Below, one piece after another: positions 14,890 to 23,367 of a DNA stretch of 64,000 nucleotides. Position numbers and translations under genes: made by a program. This stretch comes from Streptomyces hawaiiensis. GTDB taxonomy: Bacteria > Actinomycetota > Actinomycetes > Streptomycetales > Streptomycetaceae. The notes under the pieces were generated by a model that did no database searches, was not told the origin of the DNA, and was given only the letters and a program-made list of their open reading frames with translations. Each line of letters starts with the position of its first letter. Position 1 is the first letter of the stretch. The stretch is from the NCBI RefSeq assembly GCF_004803895.1, contig NZ_CP021978.1, positions 7,378,001-7,442,000 of the forward strand, written 5' to 3'.

Positions 14890-16761
14890 GTGAGTCGACC
14901 CCGCATCGTGATCGTCGGTGCCGGCTTCGCCGGGTACCGCACGGCCCGCACCCTGTCCCGGCTCACCCGGGGCCGGGCCCGCATCACCCTGCTGAACCCG
15001 ACCGACTACTTCCTGTACCTGCCCCTGCTGCCCCAGGTCGCCGCCGGCGTCCTGGAACCGCGCCGGGTCACGGTCTCCCTCTCGGACTCGCTGCCGGACG
15101 TACGGCTCGTGCTGGGCGAGGCCGACCGGATCGACCTGGACGACCGCACGCTGCACTACACCGGCCCCGAGGGCGAGGAGGGCACGCTCTCCTACGACCG
15201 GCTGGTGCTGGCCGCGGGCAGCGTCAACAAGCTGCTGCCCATCCCCGGTGTCGCCGAGCACGCGCACGGCTTCCGGGGGCTGCCGGAGGCGCTGTACCTG
15301 CGTGACCACGTGACCCGGCAGGTGGAGCTCGCGGCTTCCGCCGACGACCCCGAGACGTGCGCCGCGCGGTGCACCTTCGTCGTGGTCGGCGCGGGATACA
15401 CCGGCACCGAGGTCGCCGCGCACGGGCAGATGTTCACCGACGCGCAGGTCCGCAAGCACCCGATGCGGCGGGGCATGCGGCCGCGCTGGATGCTGCTGGA
15501 CGTGGCGCCGCGCGTGCTGCCCGAGATGGACGGGAAGCTGTCCGCCACCGCCGACCGGGTGCTGCGGCAGCGGGGCGTGGACGTGCGGATGGGAACCTCC
15601 GTGAAGGAGGCCACACACGACGGGGTCGTGCTGAGCGACGGCGAGTTCGTCGCGACGCGGACGCTGGTGTGGTGCGTGGGCGTACGTCCCGACCCGCTGG
15701 TCGAGTCGCTCGGGCTGCCGATGGAGAAGGGACGGCTGCTCGTCGACCCGCACCTCCAGGTGCCGGGCCGGCCCGAGCTGTTCGCCTGCGGTGACGTGGC
15801 CGCGGTACCGGATCTGCAGAAGCCGGGGAGCTATACGCCGATGACCGCGCAGCACGCCTGGCGGCACGGCAGGATCGCGGCGGAGAACGTCGCCGCGTCG
15901 CTCGGTCTCGGCGGCGCGCGCAAGCCCTACCGCCATCGCGACCTGGGCTTCGTCGTCGACCTGGGCGGGGCGAAGGCCGCCGCCAACCCGCTCGGGGTGA
16001 CCCTGTCCGGCGTACCTGCGGGCGCGGTGACGCGGGGCTACCACCTCGCCGCGATGCCCGGAAACCGCGTCCGGGTCGCCGCCGACTGGCTGCTGGACGC
16101 CGTACTGCCGCGCCAGGCCGTGCAGTTGGGGCTCGTACGGTCCTGGTCGGTGCCGCTGGACACCGCGTCGCCCGAGGTGGCCCGGGTACCGGGCGGGCCC
16201 GGGCAGCGGCAGGAGGCGAGCGCCCGTTCCGGGCCGGGGGCGGCGCTCGCGGCCGACACGGACGACGGGGGGCTCGGCACCGGAGGGCCCGGCCGGGCCG
16301 GGGCCCACGATGAGCCCGCGAAGGGGCAGCCCGGGTCCGGGGCGACGCAGGTACGCCCCGGACCCGGGGCCGCGCAGCCGCGGTCCGAGTCGGAGACGGC
16401 GAAGGGCCGCCCGGCGTCAGGCCGGCCAGGCTCCGGGCCCCGCGAGCCGCGCTCCGAATCAGAAACGGCGAAGGGCCGCCCGGCCGAGGCAGCTGCCGCC
16501 GAACCGGCGAGGGACCAGCCGGGCGGTGAACCCGCCAAGGGCCAGCCGGGCGGTGAGCCCGCCAGGAACCAGCCCGGTGGTGAGCCCGCGAAGAATCAGC
16601 CCGGTGGTGAGCCCGCGAAGAATCAGCCCGGTGGTGAGCCCGCGAAGAATCAGCCCGTCCCCCAACCCCCGCCCGACCGACCAGCCCCGGGTGCCCATCC
16701 CGCCCCCGGCCCCGTCAAACGAACCGACGCCCCGGACGACTCCGCGAAAGGAGACTCATGA
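14890..16761 (+). CDS. Type II NADH dehydrogenase-like FAD oxidoreductase with repetitive tail
   Basis: A 623-aa protein. Residues 1 to ~430 form a complete NDH-2 like pyridine-nucleotide disulfide oxidoreductase: FAD loop VIVGAGFAGYRTAR, NADH loop VVVGAGYTGTEVAAHG, and the second FAD motif LFACGDVAAVPD. Such enzymes pass electrons from NADH to quinone on the inner face of the membrane without pumping protons. From about residue 435 it continues ~190 residues as a Pro/Gly/Glu/Lys/Gln-rich, low-complexity tail with 9-residue repeats (QPGGEPAKN), absent from ordinary NDH-2. The stop overlaps the transketolase ATG. GTG 14890 fits the conserved RIVIVGAG start after CGGAGGCGAG. Confidence 0.85.
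   Translation: MSRPRIVIVGAGFAGYRTARTLSRLTRGRARITLLNPTDYFLYLPLLPQVAAGVLEPRRVTVSLSDSLPDVRLVLGEADRIDLDDRTLHYTGPEGEEGTLSYDRLVLAAGSVNKLLPIPGVAEHAHGFRGLPEALYLRDHVTRQVELAASADDPETCAARCTFVVVGAGYTGTEVAAHGQMFTDAQVRKHPMRRGMRPRWMLLDVAPRVLPEMDGKLSATADRVLRQRGVDVRMGTSVKEATHDGVVLSDGEFVATRTLVWCVGVRPDPLVESLGLPMEKGRLLVDPHLQVPGRPELFACGDVAAVPDLQKPGSYTPMTAQHAWRHGRIAAENVAASLGLGGARKPYRHRDLGFVVDLGGAKAAANPLGVTLSGVPAGAVTRGYHLAAMPGNRVRVAADWLLDAVLPRQAVQLGLVRSWSVPLDTASPEVARVPGGPGQRQEASARSGPGAALAADTDDGGLGTGGPGRAGAHDEPAKGQPGSGATQVRPGPGAAQPRSESETAKGRPASGRPGSGPREPRSESETAKGRPAEAAAAEPARDQPGGEPAKGQPGGEPARNQPGGEPAKNQPGGEPAKNQPGGEPAKNQPVPQPPPDRPAPGAHPAPGPVKRTDAPDDSAKGDS
16513..16659 (+). repeat. 27-bp tandem repeat inside the NDH-2 tail
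   Basis: About 5.4 units of 27 bases encode the nonapeptide (D/G/N)QPGGEPA(K/R). The last two full units are identical (16594-16647) and the first ones differ by a few bases, so the array has grown recently at its 3' end. Confidence 0.8.
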
Positions 16762-18605
16762 ACACCGGTGAACTCACCGACCTCGGACAGCAGCTGCGGG
16801 TGGACAGCGTCCGCGCCGCCGCCGCGGCGGGCTCCGGGCACCCGACGTCCTCGATGTCCGCGGCCGACCTGATGGCCGTCCTGTTCGCGCACCACCTCCA
16901 CTACGACTTCGACCGCCCCGCCCACCCCGGCAACGACCGCTTCGTCCTCTCCAAGGGCCACGCCTCCCCGCTGCTGTACTCCGCGTACAAGGCGGCCGGC
17001 GCCATCGAAGACGAAGAGCTGCTCACCTTCCGCAAGCTGGGCAGCCGCCTCGAAGGGCACCCCACCCCACAGCGCCTGCCGTGGGTCGAGACGGCCACCG
17101 GCTCGCTCGGCCAGGGCCTGCCCGTCGGGGTCGGCATCGCGCTGGCCGGCAAGCGGCTCGACCGCACCGGCTACCGCACCTGGGTGCTGTGCGGCGACAG
17201 CGAGCTGGCCGAGGGATCCGTGTGGGAGGCCGCCGAGCACGCCGGGTACGAGCACCTGGACAACCTCACCGTGATCGTCGACGTCAACCGGCTCGGCCAG
17301 CGCGGCCCCACCCGGCACGGCCACGACCTGGACGCCTACGCCCGCCGCTTCCAGGCCTTCGACTGGCACACCATCGAGGTCGACGGCCACGACGTGGACG
17401 CCGTCGACCGCGCCTACGCGGAGGCCGCGTCCACCAAGGGCCAGCCCACCGCGATCCTCGCCCGCACCCTCAAGGGCAAGGGCGTCGAGGCGGTCCAGGA
17501 CCGCGAAGGCCTGCACGGCAAGCCGCTGCCGGAGGCCGACGACGCGATCGCCGAACTCGGCGGCCCGCGCGACCTCCGCGTCCGGGTGCAGGAGCCGTCC
17601 GCCGCCCGCATGCTGCACTCCGTCCACACCGGGAACTTCGAACTCCCGAGGTGGGACAAGGACGAGGAGGTCGCCACCCGCAACGCCTTCGGCGAGGCGC
17701 TCGCCGCCCTCGGCACCGGCCGCGGCGACATCGTCGCCCTGGACGGCGAGGTCGGCGACTCCACCCGCGCCGAGTTCTTCGCCAAGGAGCATCCCGACCG
17801 CTACTTCGAGTGCTACATCGCCGAGCAGCAGCTGGTCGCCTCGGCCATCGGCCTCGCGTCCCGCGGCTGGGTGCCGTACGCCACCACGTTCGCGGCGTTC
17901 CTGACCCGGGCCTACGACTTCATCCGGATGGCGTCCGTCAGCGGCTCCGGCATCAACCTCGTCGGCTCGCACGCGGGCGTCGCCATCGGCCAGGACGGAC
18001 CCAGCCAGATGGGCCTGGAGGACCTGGCGATGATGCGGGCGGTGCACGGCTCGACCGTGCTGTATCCGTGCGACGCCAACCAGACCGCCCGGCTCGTCGG
18101 CGCGATGGCCGGTCTGGAGGGCGTCCGCTATCTGCGGACCTCGCGCGGCGAGAGCCCGGTGATCTACGCGCCCGACGAGGAGTTCCCGGTCGGCGGCAGC
18201 AAGGTGCTGCGCTCCTCCGGCCAGGACCGGCTGACCCTCGTGGCGGCGGGCGTCACCGTGCACGAGGCGCTGGCCGCCGCCGAGGCCCTGGAGCAGGAGG
18301 GCATCGCGGTGCGGGTGATCGACCTGTACTCCGTGAAGCCCGTCGACGGGGCCACCCTGCGCCGGGCCGCCGAGGAGACGGGCTGTCTGGTGACCGTGGA
18401 GGACCACCATCCCGAGGGCGGCATCGGCGACGCGGTCCTCGACGCCTTCACCGACGGTCGCCCCGTACCGCGTCTGGTGCGGCTCGGTGTCCGGTCGATG
18501 CCGGGCTCGGCGTCCCCGGAGGAGCAGCTGCACGCCGCGGGCATCGACGCGGAGTCCATCGCCGCGGCCGGACGCCTGCTGGTGGAGGAGGCGGTCGTGC
18601 GGTGA
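16758..18605 (+). CDS. Transketolase
   Basis: A 615-aa thiamine-diphosphate enzyme with all three transketolase domains: PP domain with GSGHPTSSMSAADLM and the ThDP/Mg motif CGDSELAEGSVWEA followed by VDVNRLGQ, Pyr domain with catalytic Glu in YFECYIAEQQL, and C-terminal domain (VIDLYSVKPVDG). It moves two-carbon units between sugar phosphates in the pentose phosphate pathway. Compared with the main ~700-aa TktA it is of the shorter actinobacterial type, so probably a second isozyme. It overlaps NDH-2 upstream and the LigD gene downstream by 4 bases each, an unusual operon. Confidence 0.9.
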   Translation: MNTGELTDLGQQLRVDSVRAAAAAGSGHPTSSMSAADLMAVLFAHHLHYDFDRPAHPGNDRFVLSKGHASPLLYSAYKAAGAIEDEELLTFRKLGSRLEGHPTPQRLPWVETATGSLGQGLPVGVGIALAGKRLDRTGYRTWVLCGDSELAEGSVWEAAEHAGYEHLDNLTVIVDVNRLGQRGPTRHGHDLDAYARRFQAFDWHTIEVDGHDVDAVDRAYAEAASTKGQPTAILARTLKGKGVEAVQDREGLHGKPLPEADDAIAELGGPRDLRVRVQEPSAARMLHSVHTGNFELPRWDKDEEVATRNAFGEALAALGTGRGDIVALDGEVGDSTRAEFFAKEHPDRYFECYIAEQQLVASAIGLASRGWVPYATTFAAFLTRAYDFIRMASVSGSGINLVGSHAGVAIGQDGPSQMGLEDLAMMRAVHGSTVLYPCDANQTARLVGAMAGLEGVRYLRTSRGESPVIYAPDEEFPVGGSKVLRSSGQDRLTLVAAGVTVHEALAAAEALEQEGIAVRVIDLYSVKPVDGATLRRAAEETGCLVTVEDHHPEGGIGDAVLDAFTDGRPVPRLVRLGVRSMPGSASPEEQLHAAGIDAESIAAAGRLLVEEAVVR

Positions 18606-19528
18606 GCGGCGCCGACGGCACGCGCAAGGTGCGGGCGGGCCGCCGCACGGTGGAGGTGCACCGGCCGGACAAGGTGCTCTTCCCCGGCGGCGACGCCAAG
18701 GAGTACACCAAGGGCGACCTGGTGGACTTCTACCGGGCCGTCGCGCCCTTCATGCTGCCGCACCTGCGCGGCCGGCCCCTGATGCTGGAGCGGCACCCGG
18801 ACGGCATCGAGGGCCCGACGTTCATGCAGAAGAACACCCCGGAGCACTACCCGGAGTGGATCCCCCGGGTCGAAGTGGCCAAGGAGGGCGGCACCGTCCG
18901 CCACACCGTCTGCGACGACACCCCGACCCTTCTCTACCTGGCCGACCAGGCGAGCATCACCCTGCACCGCTGGCTGTCCCGCGCGGACAGCGTCGACCAC
19001 CCGGACCGGCTGGTGTTCGACCTCGACCCGTGGGGGGACGACTTCGAGGCCGTCCGGGAGGCCGCCCGGCTGCTCGGGGAGCTGCTCGACGAGTTGGAGC
19101 TGCCCTCGGCGCTGATGACCACCGGCTCGCGCGGGCTGCATGTGATCGTGCCGCTGAACGGACGGCACGACTTCGACGAGGTGCGCGCCTTCGCCCGGGA
19201 CGTCGCCGACCAGCTCGCCGCGGCCCATCCCGACCGGCTCACCACCGCCGCTCGCAAGAAGGAGCGCGGTGAGCGGCTCTATCTCGACATCCAGCGCAAC
19301 GCCTACGCCCAGACCGCCGTCGCGCCCTACACGGTCCGGCCCCGCCCGGGTGCCCCGGTGGCCACCCCCCTCACCTGGGGCCAGCTGGACGACCCGGAGC
19401 TGCACGCCCGCCGCTGGACCATCGCCGACGCCGTCGAGCAGGCCCGCACCAACCCCTGGTCAGGCCTGCTGAACCGCGGCCGGGCGCTGGGACCGGCCCG
19501 GCGGCGACTGAACGCCCTGCGTGGCTGA
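18602..19528 (+). CDS. LigD polymerase-domain protein (non-homologous end joining)
   Basis: A 308-aa stand-alone archaeo-eukaryotic primase-type polymerase as found in LigD. Motifs: the start VEVHRPDKVLFPGG, the 5'-phosphate pocket, catalytic FDLDPWGDDF (the two metal-binding Asp), TGSRGLHVIVPL and the late LYLDIQRNAYAQTAVAPY. In NHEJ this domain fills gaps and adds ribonucleotides at broken ends with Ku and ligase, which in Streptomyces are spread over several loci. No Ku or ligase gene is next to it here. GTG start overlaps the transketolase stop. Confidence 0.88.
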   Translation: MSGADGTRKVRAGRRTVEVHRPDKVLFPGGDAKEYTKGDLVDFYRAVAPFMLPHLRGRPLMLERHPDGIEGPTFMQKNTPEHYPEWIPRVEVAKEGGTVRHTVCDDTPTLLYLADQASITLHRWLSRADSVDHPDRLVFDLDPWGDDFEAVREAARLLGELLDELELPSALMTTGSRGLHVIVPLNGRHDFDEVRAFARDVADQLAAAHPDRLTTAARKKERGERLYLDIQRNAYAQTAVAPYTVRPRPGAPVATPLTWGQLDDPELHARRWTIADAVEQARTNPWSGLLNRGRALGPARRRLNALRG

Positions 19529-19621
19529 AGCGCCCCCGCATTCAGCCGGACGGGTGGCAGATGCATGGGCCCGTAGAGGTTTGGCGAACACTCTTGCGGC
19601 CACACGGAGGGGGAGGTGGCC

Positions 19622-19993
19622 ATGTCGAACACAAAAAACACGCAAGAGTCACAGGGTTCACAGAAGTCACAGGACTCTGAGAATTCGAGCAAATCGAACG
19701 ACAACCGGTCGGCCCCGAAGCGGCCGAGCCCGATGGAGGTGCTGCGCCAGGCGCGCGGCCAGCTCGCGGAGCTCACCGGCATGGAGGCGGAGTCCGTGTC
19801 GTCCTTCGAGCAGACGGAGGAGGGCTGGGCGCTGGAGGTCGAGGTCCTCGAGCTCGAGCGCGTGCCCGACACGATGAGCCTGATGGCGAGCTACCAGGTG
19901 GAGCTCGACGCAGAGGGGCAGCTCACGGGTTACCGGCGCGTCCGCCGCTACGAACGCGGTCGGTCCGACGCGCGCAGGTCGGGCGGCCGCTAG
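19622..19993 (+). CDS. gvpO: Gas vesicle protein GvpO
   Basis: A 123-aa GvpO. The first ~35 residues are polar and rich in Ser, Gln and Asn, a disordered leader; the conserved domain then runs from PMEVLRQARGQLAELTG through GWALEVEVLELERVPDT to the basic RRYERGR. GvpO is an accessory or regulatory gas-vesicle protein whose exact role is unclear. It opens the ten-gene gvp cluster in the order known for Streptomyces. The ATG has a strong GGAGGGGGAGG site 6-16 bases upstream. A 93-base gap separates it from the LigD gene, the likely place for the gvp promoter. Confidence 0.88.
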   Translation: MSNTKNTQESQGSQKSQDSENSSKSNDNRSAPKRPSPMEVLRQARGQLAELTGMEAESVSSFEQTEEGWALEVEVLELERVPDTMSLMASYQVELDAEGQLTGYRRVRRYERGRSDARRSGGR

Positions 19994-20039
19994 GCCGCCC
20001 GACCGGACCCGCACCCACACACGAGGAGGAACACCCGGC

Positions 20040-20468
20040 ATGACTGTCGTACCGGCACAGCAGTCCGGCGGCGGAGGCGGCAGCAGCGGTCTCTACGACG
20101 TGCTTGAGCTTGTTCTGGACAGGGGGCTCGTCATCGACGCATTCGTGCGCGTCTCCCTGGTCGGCATCGAGATCCTCAAGATCGACGTTCGCGTCGTCGT
20201 CGCCAGCGTCGACACGTATCTGCGCTTCGCGGAGGCGTGCAACCGGCTCGATCTGGAGGCCGGGCCGCGCAAGGACCCGGGCCTGCCCGACCTGGTCGGG
20301 GAGATGACCGAGTCCGGCGCCCGCGGCAAGTCCAAGGGGGCGCTGTCCGGCGCCGCCGAGACCATTTCCGACGCCTTCAAGCAGGCGCGGAGCGAGGGCG
20401 AGACCGAGACCGAGTCGCGCCCGCGAGCCCGCAAGAGCACGTCCCGCCGTAAGGAGGAGCAGGAGTGA
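20040..20468 (+). CDS. gvpA: Gas vesicle structural protein GvpA
   Basis: A 142-aa GvpA/J family protein. Residues ~17-75 are the conserved ribbed-shell core (GLYDVLELVLDRGLVIDAF, then EILKIDVRVVVASVDTYL), which builds the hollow vesicle wall. Cyanobacterial GvpA is ~70 aa; this one has a Gly/Ser-rich N-terminus and a ~65-residue charged C-terminal extension ending in Arg/Lys/Glu, as is usual for Streptomyces copies. Whether these proteins form true gas vesicles in soil filaments is unproven. A GAGGAGGAA site precedes the ATG, and the end overlaps gvpF by 4 bases. Confidence 0.88.
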   Translation: MTVVPAQQSGGGGGSSGLYDVLELVLDRGLVIDAFVRVSLVGIEILKIDVRVVVASVDTYLRFAEACNRLDLEAGPRKDPGLPDLVGEMTESGARGKSKGALSGAAETISDAFKQARSEGETETESRPRARKSTSRRKEEQE

Positions 20469-21238
20469 GCACCTACGTCTACGGCATCGCGGCGAGTTCG
20501 CACCCCTCCCTGCCCGAGGGCATGGGCGGCGTCGGCGACCCGCCCCGCCCGGTGCGCATCCTGCGGGAGGGCGATCTGGCGGCCGTCGTCAGTGAGGCGC
20601 CCGAGGGGCTGCGGCCCAAGCGCAAGGACCTGCTCGCCCACCAGAACGTGCTCAGCGAGGCCGGCGCGGCCGGTTGCGTGCTGCCCATGCGGTTCGGCAG
20701 CGTCGCCCCGGACGACAACTCCATCACCGGGGTGCTCGCCGAGCGGGCCGAGCACTACAAGGAGCGGCTGCGGGCCCTGGACAACCGGGTCGAGTACAAC
20801 ATCAAGGCCAACCACGTCGAAGAGGCCGTCCTGCACCAGGTGATGGCCGAGAGCCCTGACATCCGGAGTCTCGCGGAGGCCAACCGGCAGGCGGGCGGCG
20901 GCACTTACGAGGACAAGATCCGGCTCGGCGAGATGGTCGCGGCCGCGGTCAAGGCCAGGGAGGCCGACGACGGCGCCGCGGTGCAGCGCGCCCTGGAAGG
21001 GGTCGCCGACGACGTCGGCGTGGGCCCCGAGTCCACCGGCTGGCTGGCCAACGTGTCGTACCTGGTGGACCGGGAGTCGGCCGAGTCCTTCCTGGCCGCG
21101 GTCGAGCAGCTGCGCAAGGACATGCCGCACCTGGAGGTGCGGGTCAACGGACCGCTGCCGCCGTACAGCTTCGTCGAGCCCGGCCCGGCCGAGCCCGCGG
21201 GCACCGCGGTGAGTGGCACGGACACCGGAGCGGGGTGA
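20465..21238 (+). CDS. gvpF: Gas vesicle protein GvpF
   Basis: A 257-aa member of the GvpL/GvpF family. It begins STYVYGIAASSHPSLP, has the conserved VLPMRFGSVAPDD and RVEYNIKANHVEEAVL, and ends with the family's closing LEVRVNGPLPPYSFVE. GvpF is the accessory protein that binds GvpA and is thought to keep it soluble and guide assembly. GTG start overlapping gvpA. The cluster carries a second family member (gvpL) downstream. The last ~20 residues are a Pro/Ala/Gly tail outside the domain. Confidence 0.88.
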   Translation: MSTYVYGIAASSHPSLPEGMGGVGDPPRPVRILREGDLAAVVSEAPEGLRPKRKDLLAHQNVLSEAGAAGCVLPMRFGSVAPDDNSITGVLAERAEHYKERLRALDNRVEYNIKANHVEEAVLHQVMAESPDIRSLAEANRQAGGGTYEDKIRLGEMVAAAVKAREADDGAAVQRALEGVADDVGVGPESTGWLANVSYLVDRESAESFLAAVEQLRKDMPHLEVRVNGPLPPYSFVEPGPAEPAGTAVSGTDTGAG

Positions 21239-21242
21239 CGAC

Positions 21243-21506
21243 GTGGGCCTGATCTCGGAGGTGCTGCTGCTGCCGTTCGCACCGGTACGCGGCAGCGCCT
21301 GGGCCGTCAGACAGGTACTCCAGGAGGCCGAGCGGATCTACTACGACCCCGCCACCATCCGGGCCGAACTGGCCCGCCTGGAGGAGCAGCTGGAGGCCGG
21401 AGAGATCACGGAGGAGGAGTTCGACCGCCTTGAGGACGAACTCCTCGACCGGCTGGAGACCGCTTCGCGCGGGAGCGCGGGAACAGGCAACGGGACTACA
21501 CAATGA
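21243..21506 (+). CDS. gvpG: Gas vesicle protein GvpG
   Basis: An 87-aa GvpG. It has the characteristic hydrophobic start GLISEVLLLPFAPVRGSAW followed by helices with EAERIYYDPATIRAELARLEEQLEAGEITEEEFDRLED, a helical hairpin. GvpG is a minor accessory protein needed for vesicle formation. GTG start 4 bases after gvpF, and a 4-base overlap with gvpY. Confidence 0.88.
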   Translation: MGLISEVLLLPFAPVRGSAWAVRQVLQEAERIYYDPATIRAELARLEEQLEAGEITEEEFDRLEDELLDRLETASRGSAGTGNGTTQ

Positions 21507-22255
21507 ACCGAATGGGACTGGGCCTCGCGGTGGGGGCCGGATACCTCCTGGGACGTACCAAAAAGCTGAAGATGGCGGTGGCCGTCGGAGGCCTGGTCGC
21601 CGGGAAGAAGCTCAATCTGAGCCCGCGCATGGTCGCGGACCTGCTTCAGCAACAGCTGCGGAACAACCCGCAGTTCAAGGAGATCGGCGACCAGCTGCGC
21701 GAGGACCTGCGCGGCGTGGGCAAGGCCGCCTCCGGCGCCATGGTGGAGCGCCAGATCGACGCGCTCGCCGACCGGCTGCACGGCAGGACCGCCCAGATGC
21801 GCGACCAGCTGACGGGCGCGGTGCCCGGCAGCGGCCGGGACGACGAGGACGCCGAGGACGCCGAGTACGAGGACGAGGAACCCGAGGACGAGGCGACCGA
21901 CGACGAGGAACCCGAGGACGAGGCGACCGACGACGAGGAACCCGAGGACGAGGAACCCGAGGACGAGGAGCGGGAGGACGAGGAGCGGGAGGACGACGAG
22001 CCCGACGACTCCGCTTCGCAGGAGGACGAGGAGCCCGAGCCGGCGGCGAAGAAGGACCAGGCCAAGAGGGCCCCCGCGAAGAAGACGGCGAAGAAGGCCC
22101 CCGCCAAGAAGACCGCCCAGAAGGCCCCCGCGAAGAAGGCGGCGGCGGGCCGCAAGACGGCGGCGAAGAAGACCACGGCCGCCAAGAAGGCGACCTCCGG
22201 GAGCAGGGGCGGCAGCGCCCGCTCCCGACTGCCGAAGGGAGGCGGTGAGGGATGA
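21503..22255 (+). CDS. gvpY: Gas vesicle cluster protein GvpY with acidic and histone-H1-like tails
   Basis: A 250-aa protein. Residues 1 to ~105 are conserved: a Gly-rich hydrophobic start (GLGLAVGAGYLLGRTKKLK) that resembles a membrane or glycine-zipper helix, then amphipathic helices (MVADLLQQQLRNNPQFKEIG). Then comes an almost pure Asp/Glu stretch (~113-178) built on a 30-bp DNA repeat, followed by a Lys/Ala/Pro tail (~185-235, AKKAPAKKTAQKAPAKK) that looks like histone H1. The position between gvpG and the SRPBCC gene identifies it as GvpY by order in Streptomyces clusters. The role is unknown; the split charge pattern suggests it could bridge basic and acidic partners or nucleic acid. 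Confidence 0.75.
   Translation: MNRMGLGLAVGAGYLLGRTKKLKMAVAVGGLVAGKKLNLSPRMVADLLQQQLRNNPQFKEIGDQLREDLRGVGKAASGAMVERQIDALADRLHGRTAQMRDQLTGAVPGSGRDDEDAEDAEYEDEEPEDEATDDEEPEDEATDDEEPEDEEPEDEEREDEEREDDEPDDSASQEDEEPEPAAKKDQAKRAPAKKTAKKAPAKKTAQKAPAKKAAAGRKTAAKKTTAAKKATSGSRGGSARSRLPKGGGEG
21871..21950 (+). repeat. 30-bp tandem repeat in gvpY
   Basis: A 30-base unit (encoding DEEPEDEATD) is present twice almost identically (21871-21900 and 21901-21930) with a partial third copy. It builds the acidic region of GvpY. Confidence 0.75.
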
Positions 22256-23367
22256 GCGACACACTCGGCTCGGCCAAGTCCGCCGCCAACGGAGCGGCGA
22301 AGAACCCGCTCACCGACCTGGCCCACAGCGAGGCCGCCGACCGGCTCAAGGCCGAGTTGCAGGAGTACCTCGCCGCCCAGGCCACCCGCATGCTGACCGG
22401 CGTCGGCCGCAAGCTCGGCGAGACCACCGGCAAGCTGAACGACATCGCCGAGGGCAACAGCCCCGGCTTCGCCAAGAGCGCCCTCGACGGCGGCCGCAAG
22501 CTCGCCGAGGGCAAGGGGCCGCTGCGCGCCGCGATGGAGACCGGCGGCTCGCACCTCAAGGACAAGGTCACCGGTGCCTTCAAGAACCTGGGCGGCGGTG
22601 GCAAGGGCAAGAAGGGCAAGGGCCGTTCCGGCAACAAGCCCACGGTCATCATCGAGCACATCGACGTCGGCGTGCCGTTGCGCACCGCGTACGACCAGTG
22701 GACGAAGTACCAGGACTTCAGCACCTTCGCGAAGGGCGTCAAGAGCGCGAGCCGCGACGACGACACCCACTCCGACTGGCAGGCGAAGATCTGGTGGTCC
22801 AACCGCAGCTGGAAGGCGAAGACGACCGAGCAGGTCCCCGACGACCGCATCGCCTGGACCTCCGAGGGGGCCAAGGGCACCACGAAGGGCGTCGTCTCCT
22901 TCCACCGGCTCACCGACAGCCTCACCCGCGTCCTGCTCGTCATCGAGTACTACCCCTCCGGCTTCTTCGAGAAGACCGGCAACATCTGGCGCGCCCAGGG
23001 CCGCCGGGCCCGGCTCGACCTCAAGAACTTCGTCCGCTTCATCACCATCAAGGGCGAGGCGGAGGACGGCTGGCGCGGCGAGATCCGTGACGGCGACGTC
23101 GTCCGCAGCCACGAGGACGCGCTCGCCGAGGAGGAGTCCGAGGAAGAACGCCCCGAAGGCGAGGAGGCCGAGGGCGAGTACGACGAGGAGGAGCCTGCAC
23201 AGGAGGGCGAAGGGGAGCCCGAGGGCGAGTACGAGGACTCCGAGGCCGAGTACGACGAGGAGGCCGAGGACGAGGAGCCCGAGGAGGAGGAAGAGCCCGA
23301 GGGTGAGTACGAGGACGACGAGGACGAGGACCAGGATGAGGAAGTCGAGGCAGGGAGCCGGCGATGA
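22252..23367 (+). CDS. gvpZ: Gas vesicle cluster protein GvpZ (SRPBCC domain, acidic tail)
   Basis: A 371-aa protein. After a helical, Ala-rich N-terminal part (~1-125) comes an SRPBCC/polyketide-cyclase-like domain (~135-275): EHIDVGVPLRTAYDQWTKY, then FSTFAKGVKSA and IAWTSEGAKGTTKGVVSFH. That fold encloses a hydrophobic pocket that binds lipids or other small ligands. The last ~85 residues are nearly all Glu/Asp with Gly-Glu-Tyr repeats. It overlaps gvpY and gvpJ by 4 bases, so it belongs to the operon. It could bring lipid or hydrophobic cargo to the shell, but this is inference. Confidence 0.75.
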   Translation: MSDTLGSAKSAANGAAKNPLTDLAHSEAADRLKAELQEYLAAQATRMLTGVGRKLGETTGKLNDIAEGNSPGFAKSALDGGRKLAEGKGPLRAAMETGGSHLKDKVTGAFKNLGGGGKGKKGKGRSGNKPTVIIEHIDVGVPLRTAYDQWTKYQDFSTFAKGVKSASRDDDTHSDWQAKIWWSNRSWKAKTTEQVPDDRIAWTSEGAKGTTKGVVSFHRLTDSLTRVLLVIEYYPSGFFEKTGNIWRAQGRRARLDLKNFVRFITIKGEAEDGWRGEIRDGDVVRSHEDALAEEESEEERPEGEEAEGEYDEEEPAQEGEGEPEGEYEDSEAEYDEEAEDEEPEEEEEPEGEYEDDEDEDQDEEVEAGSRR

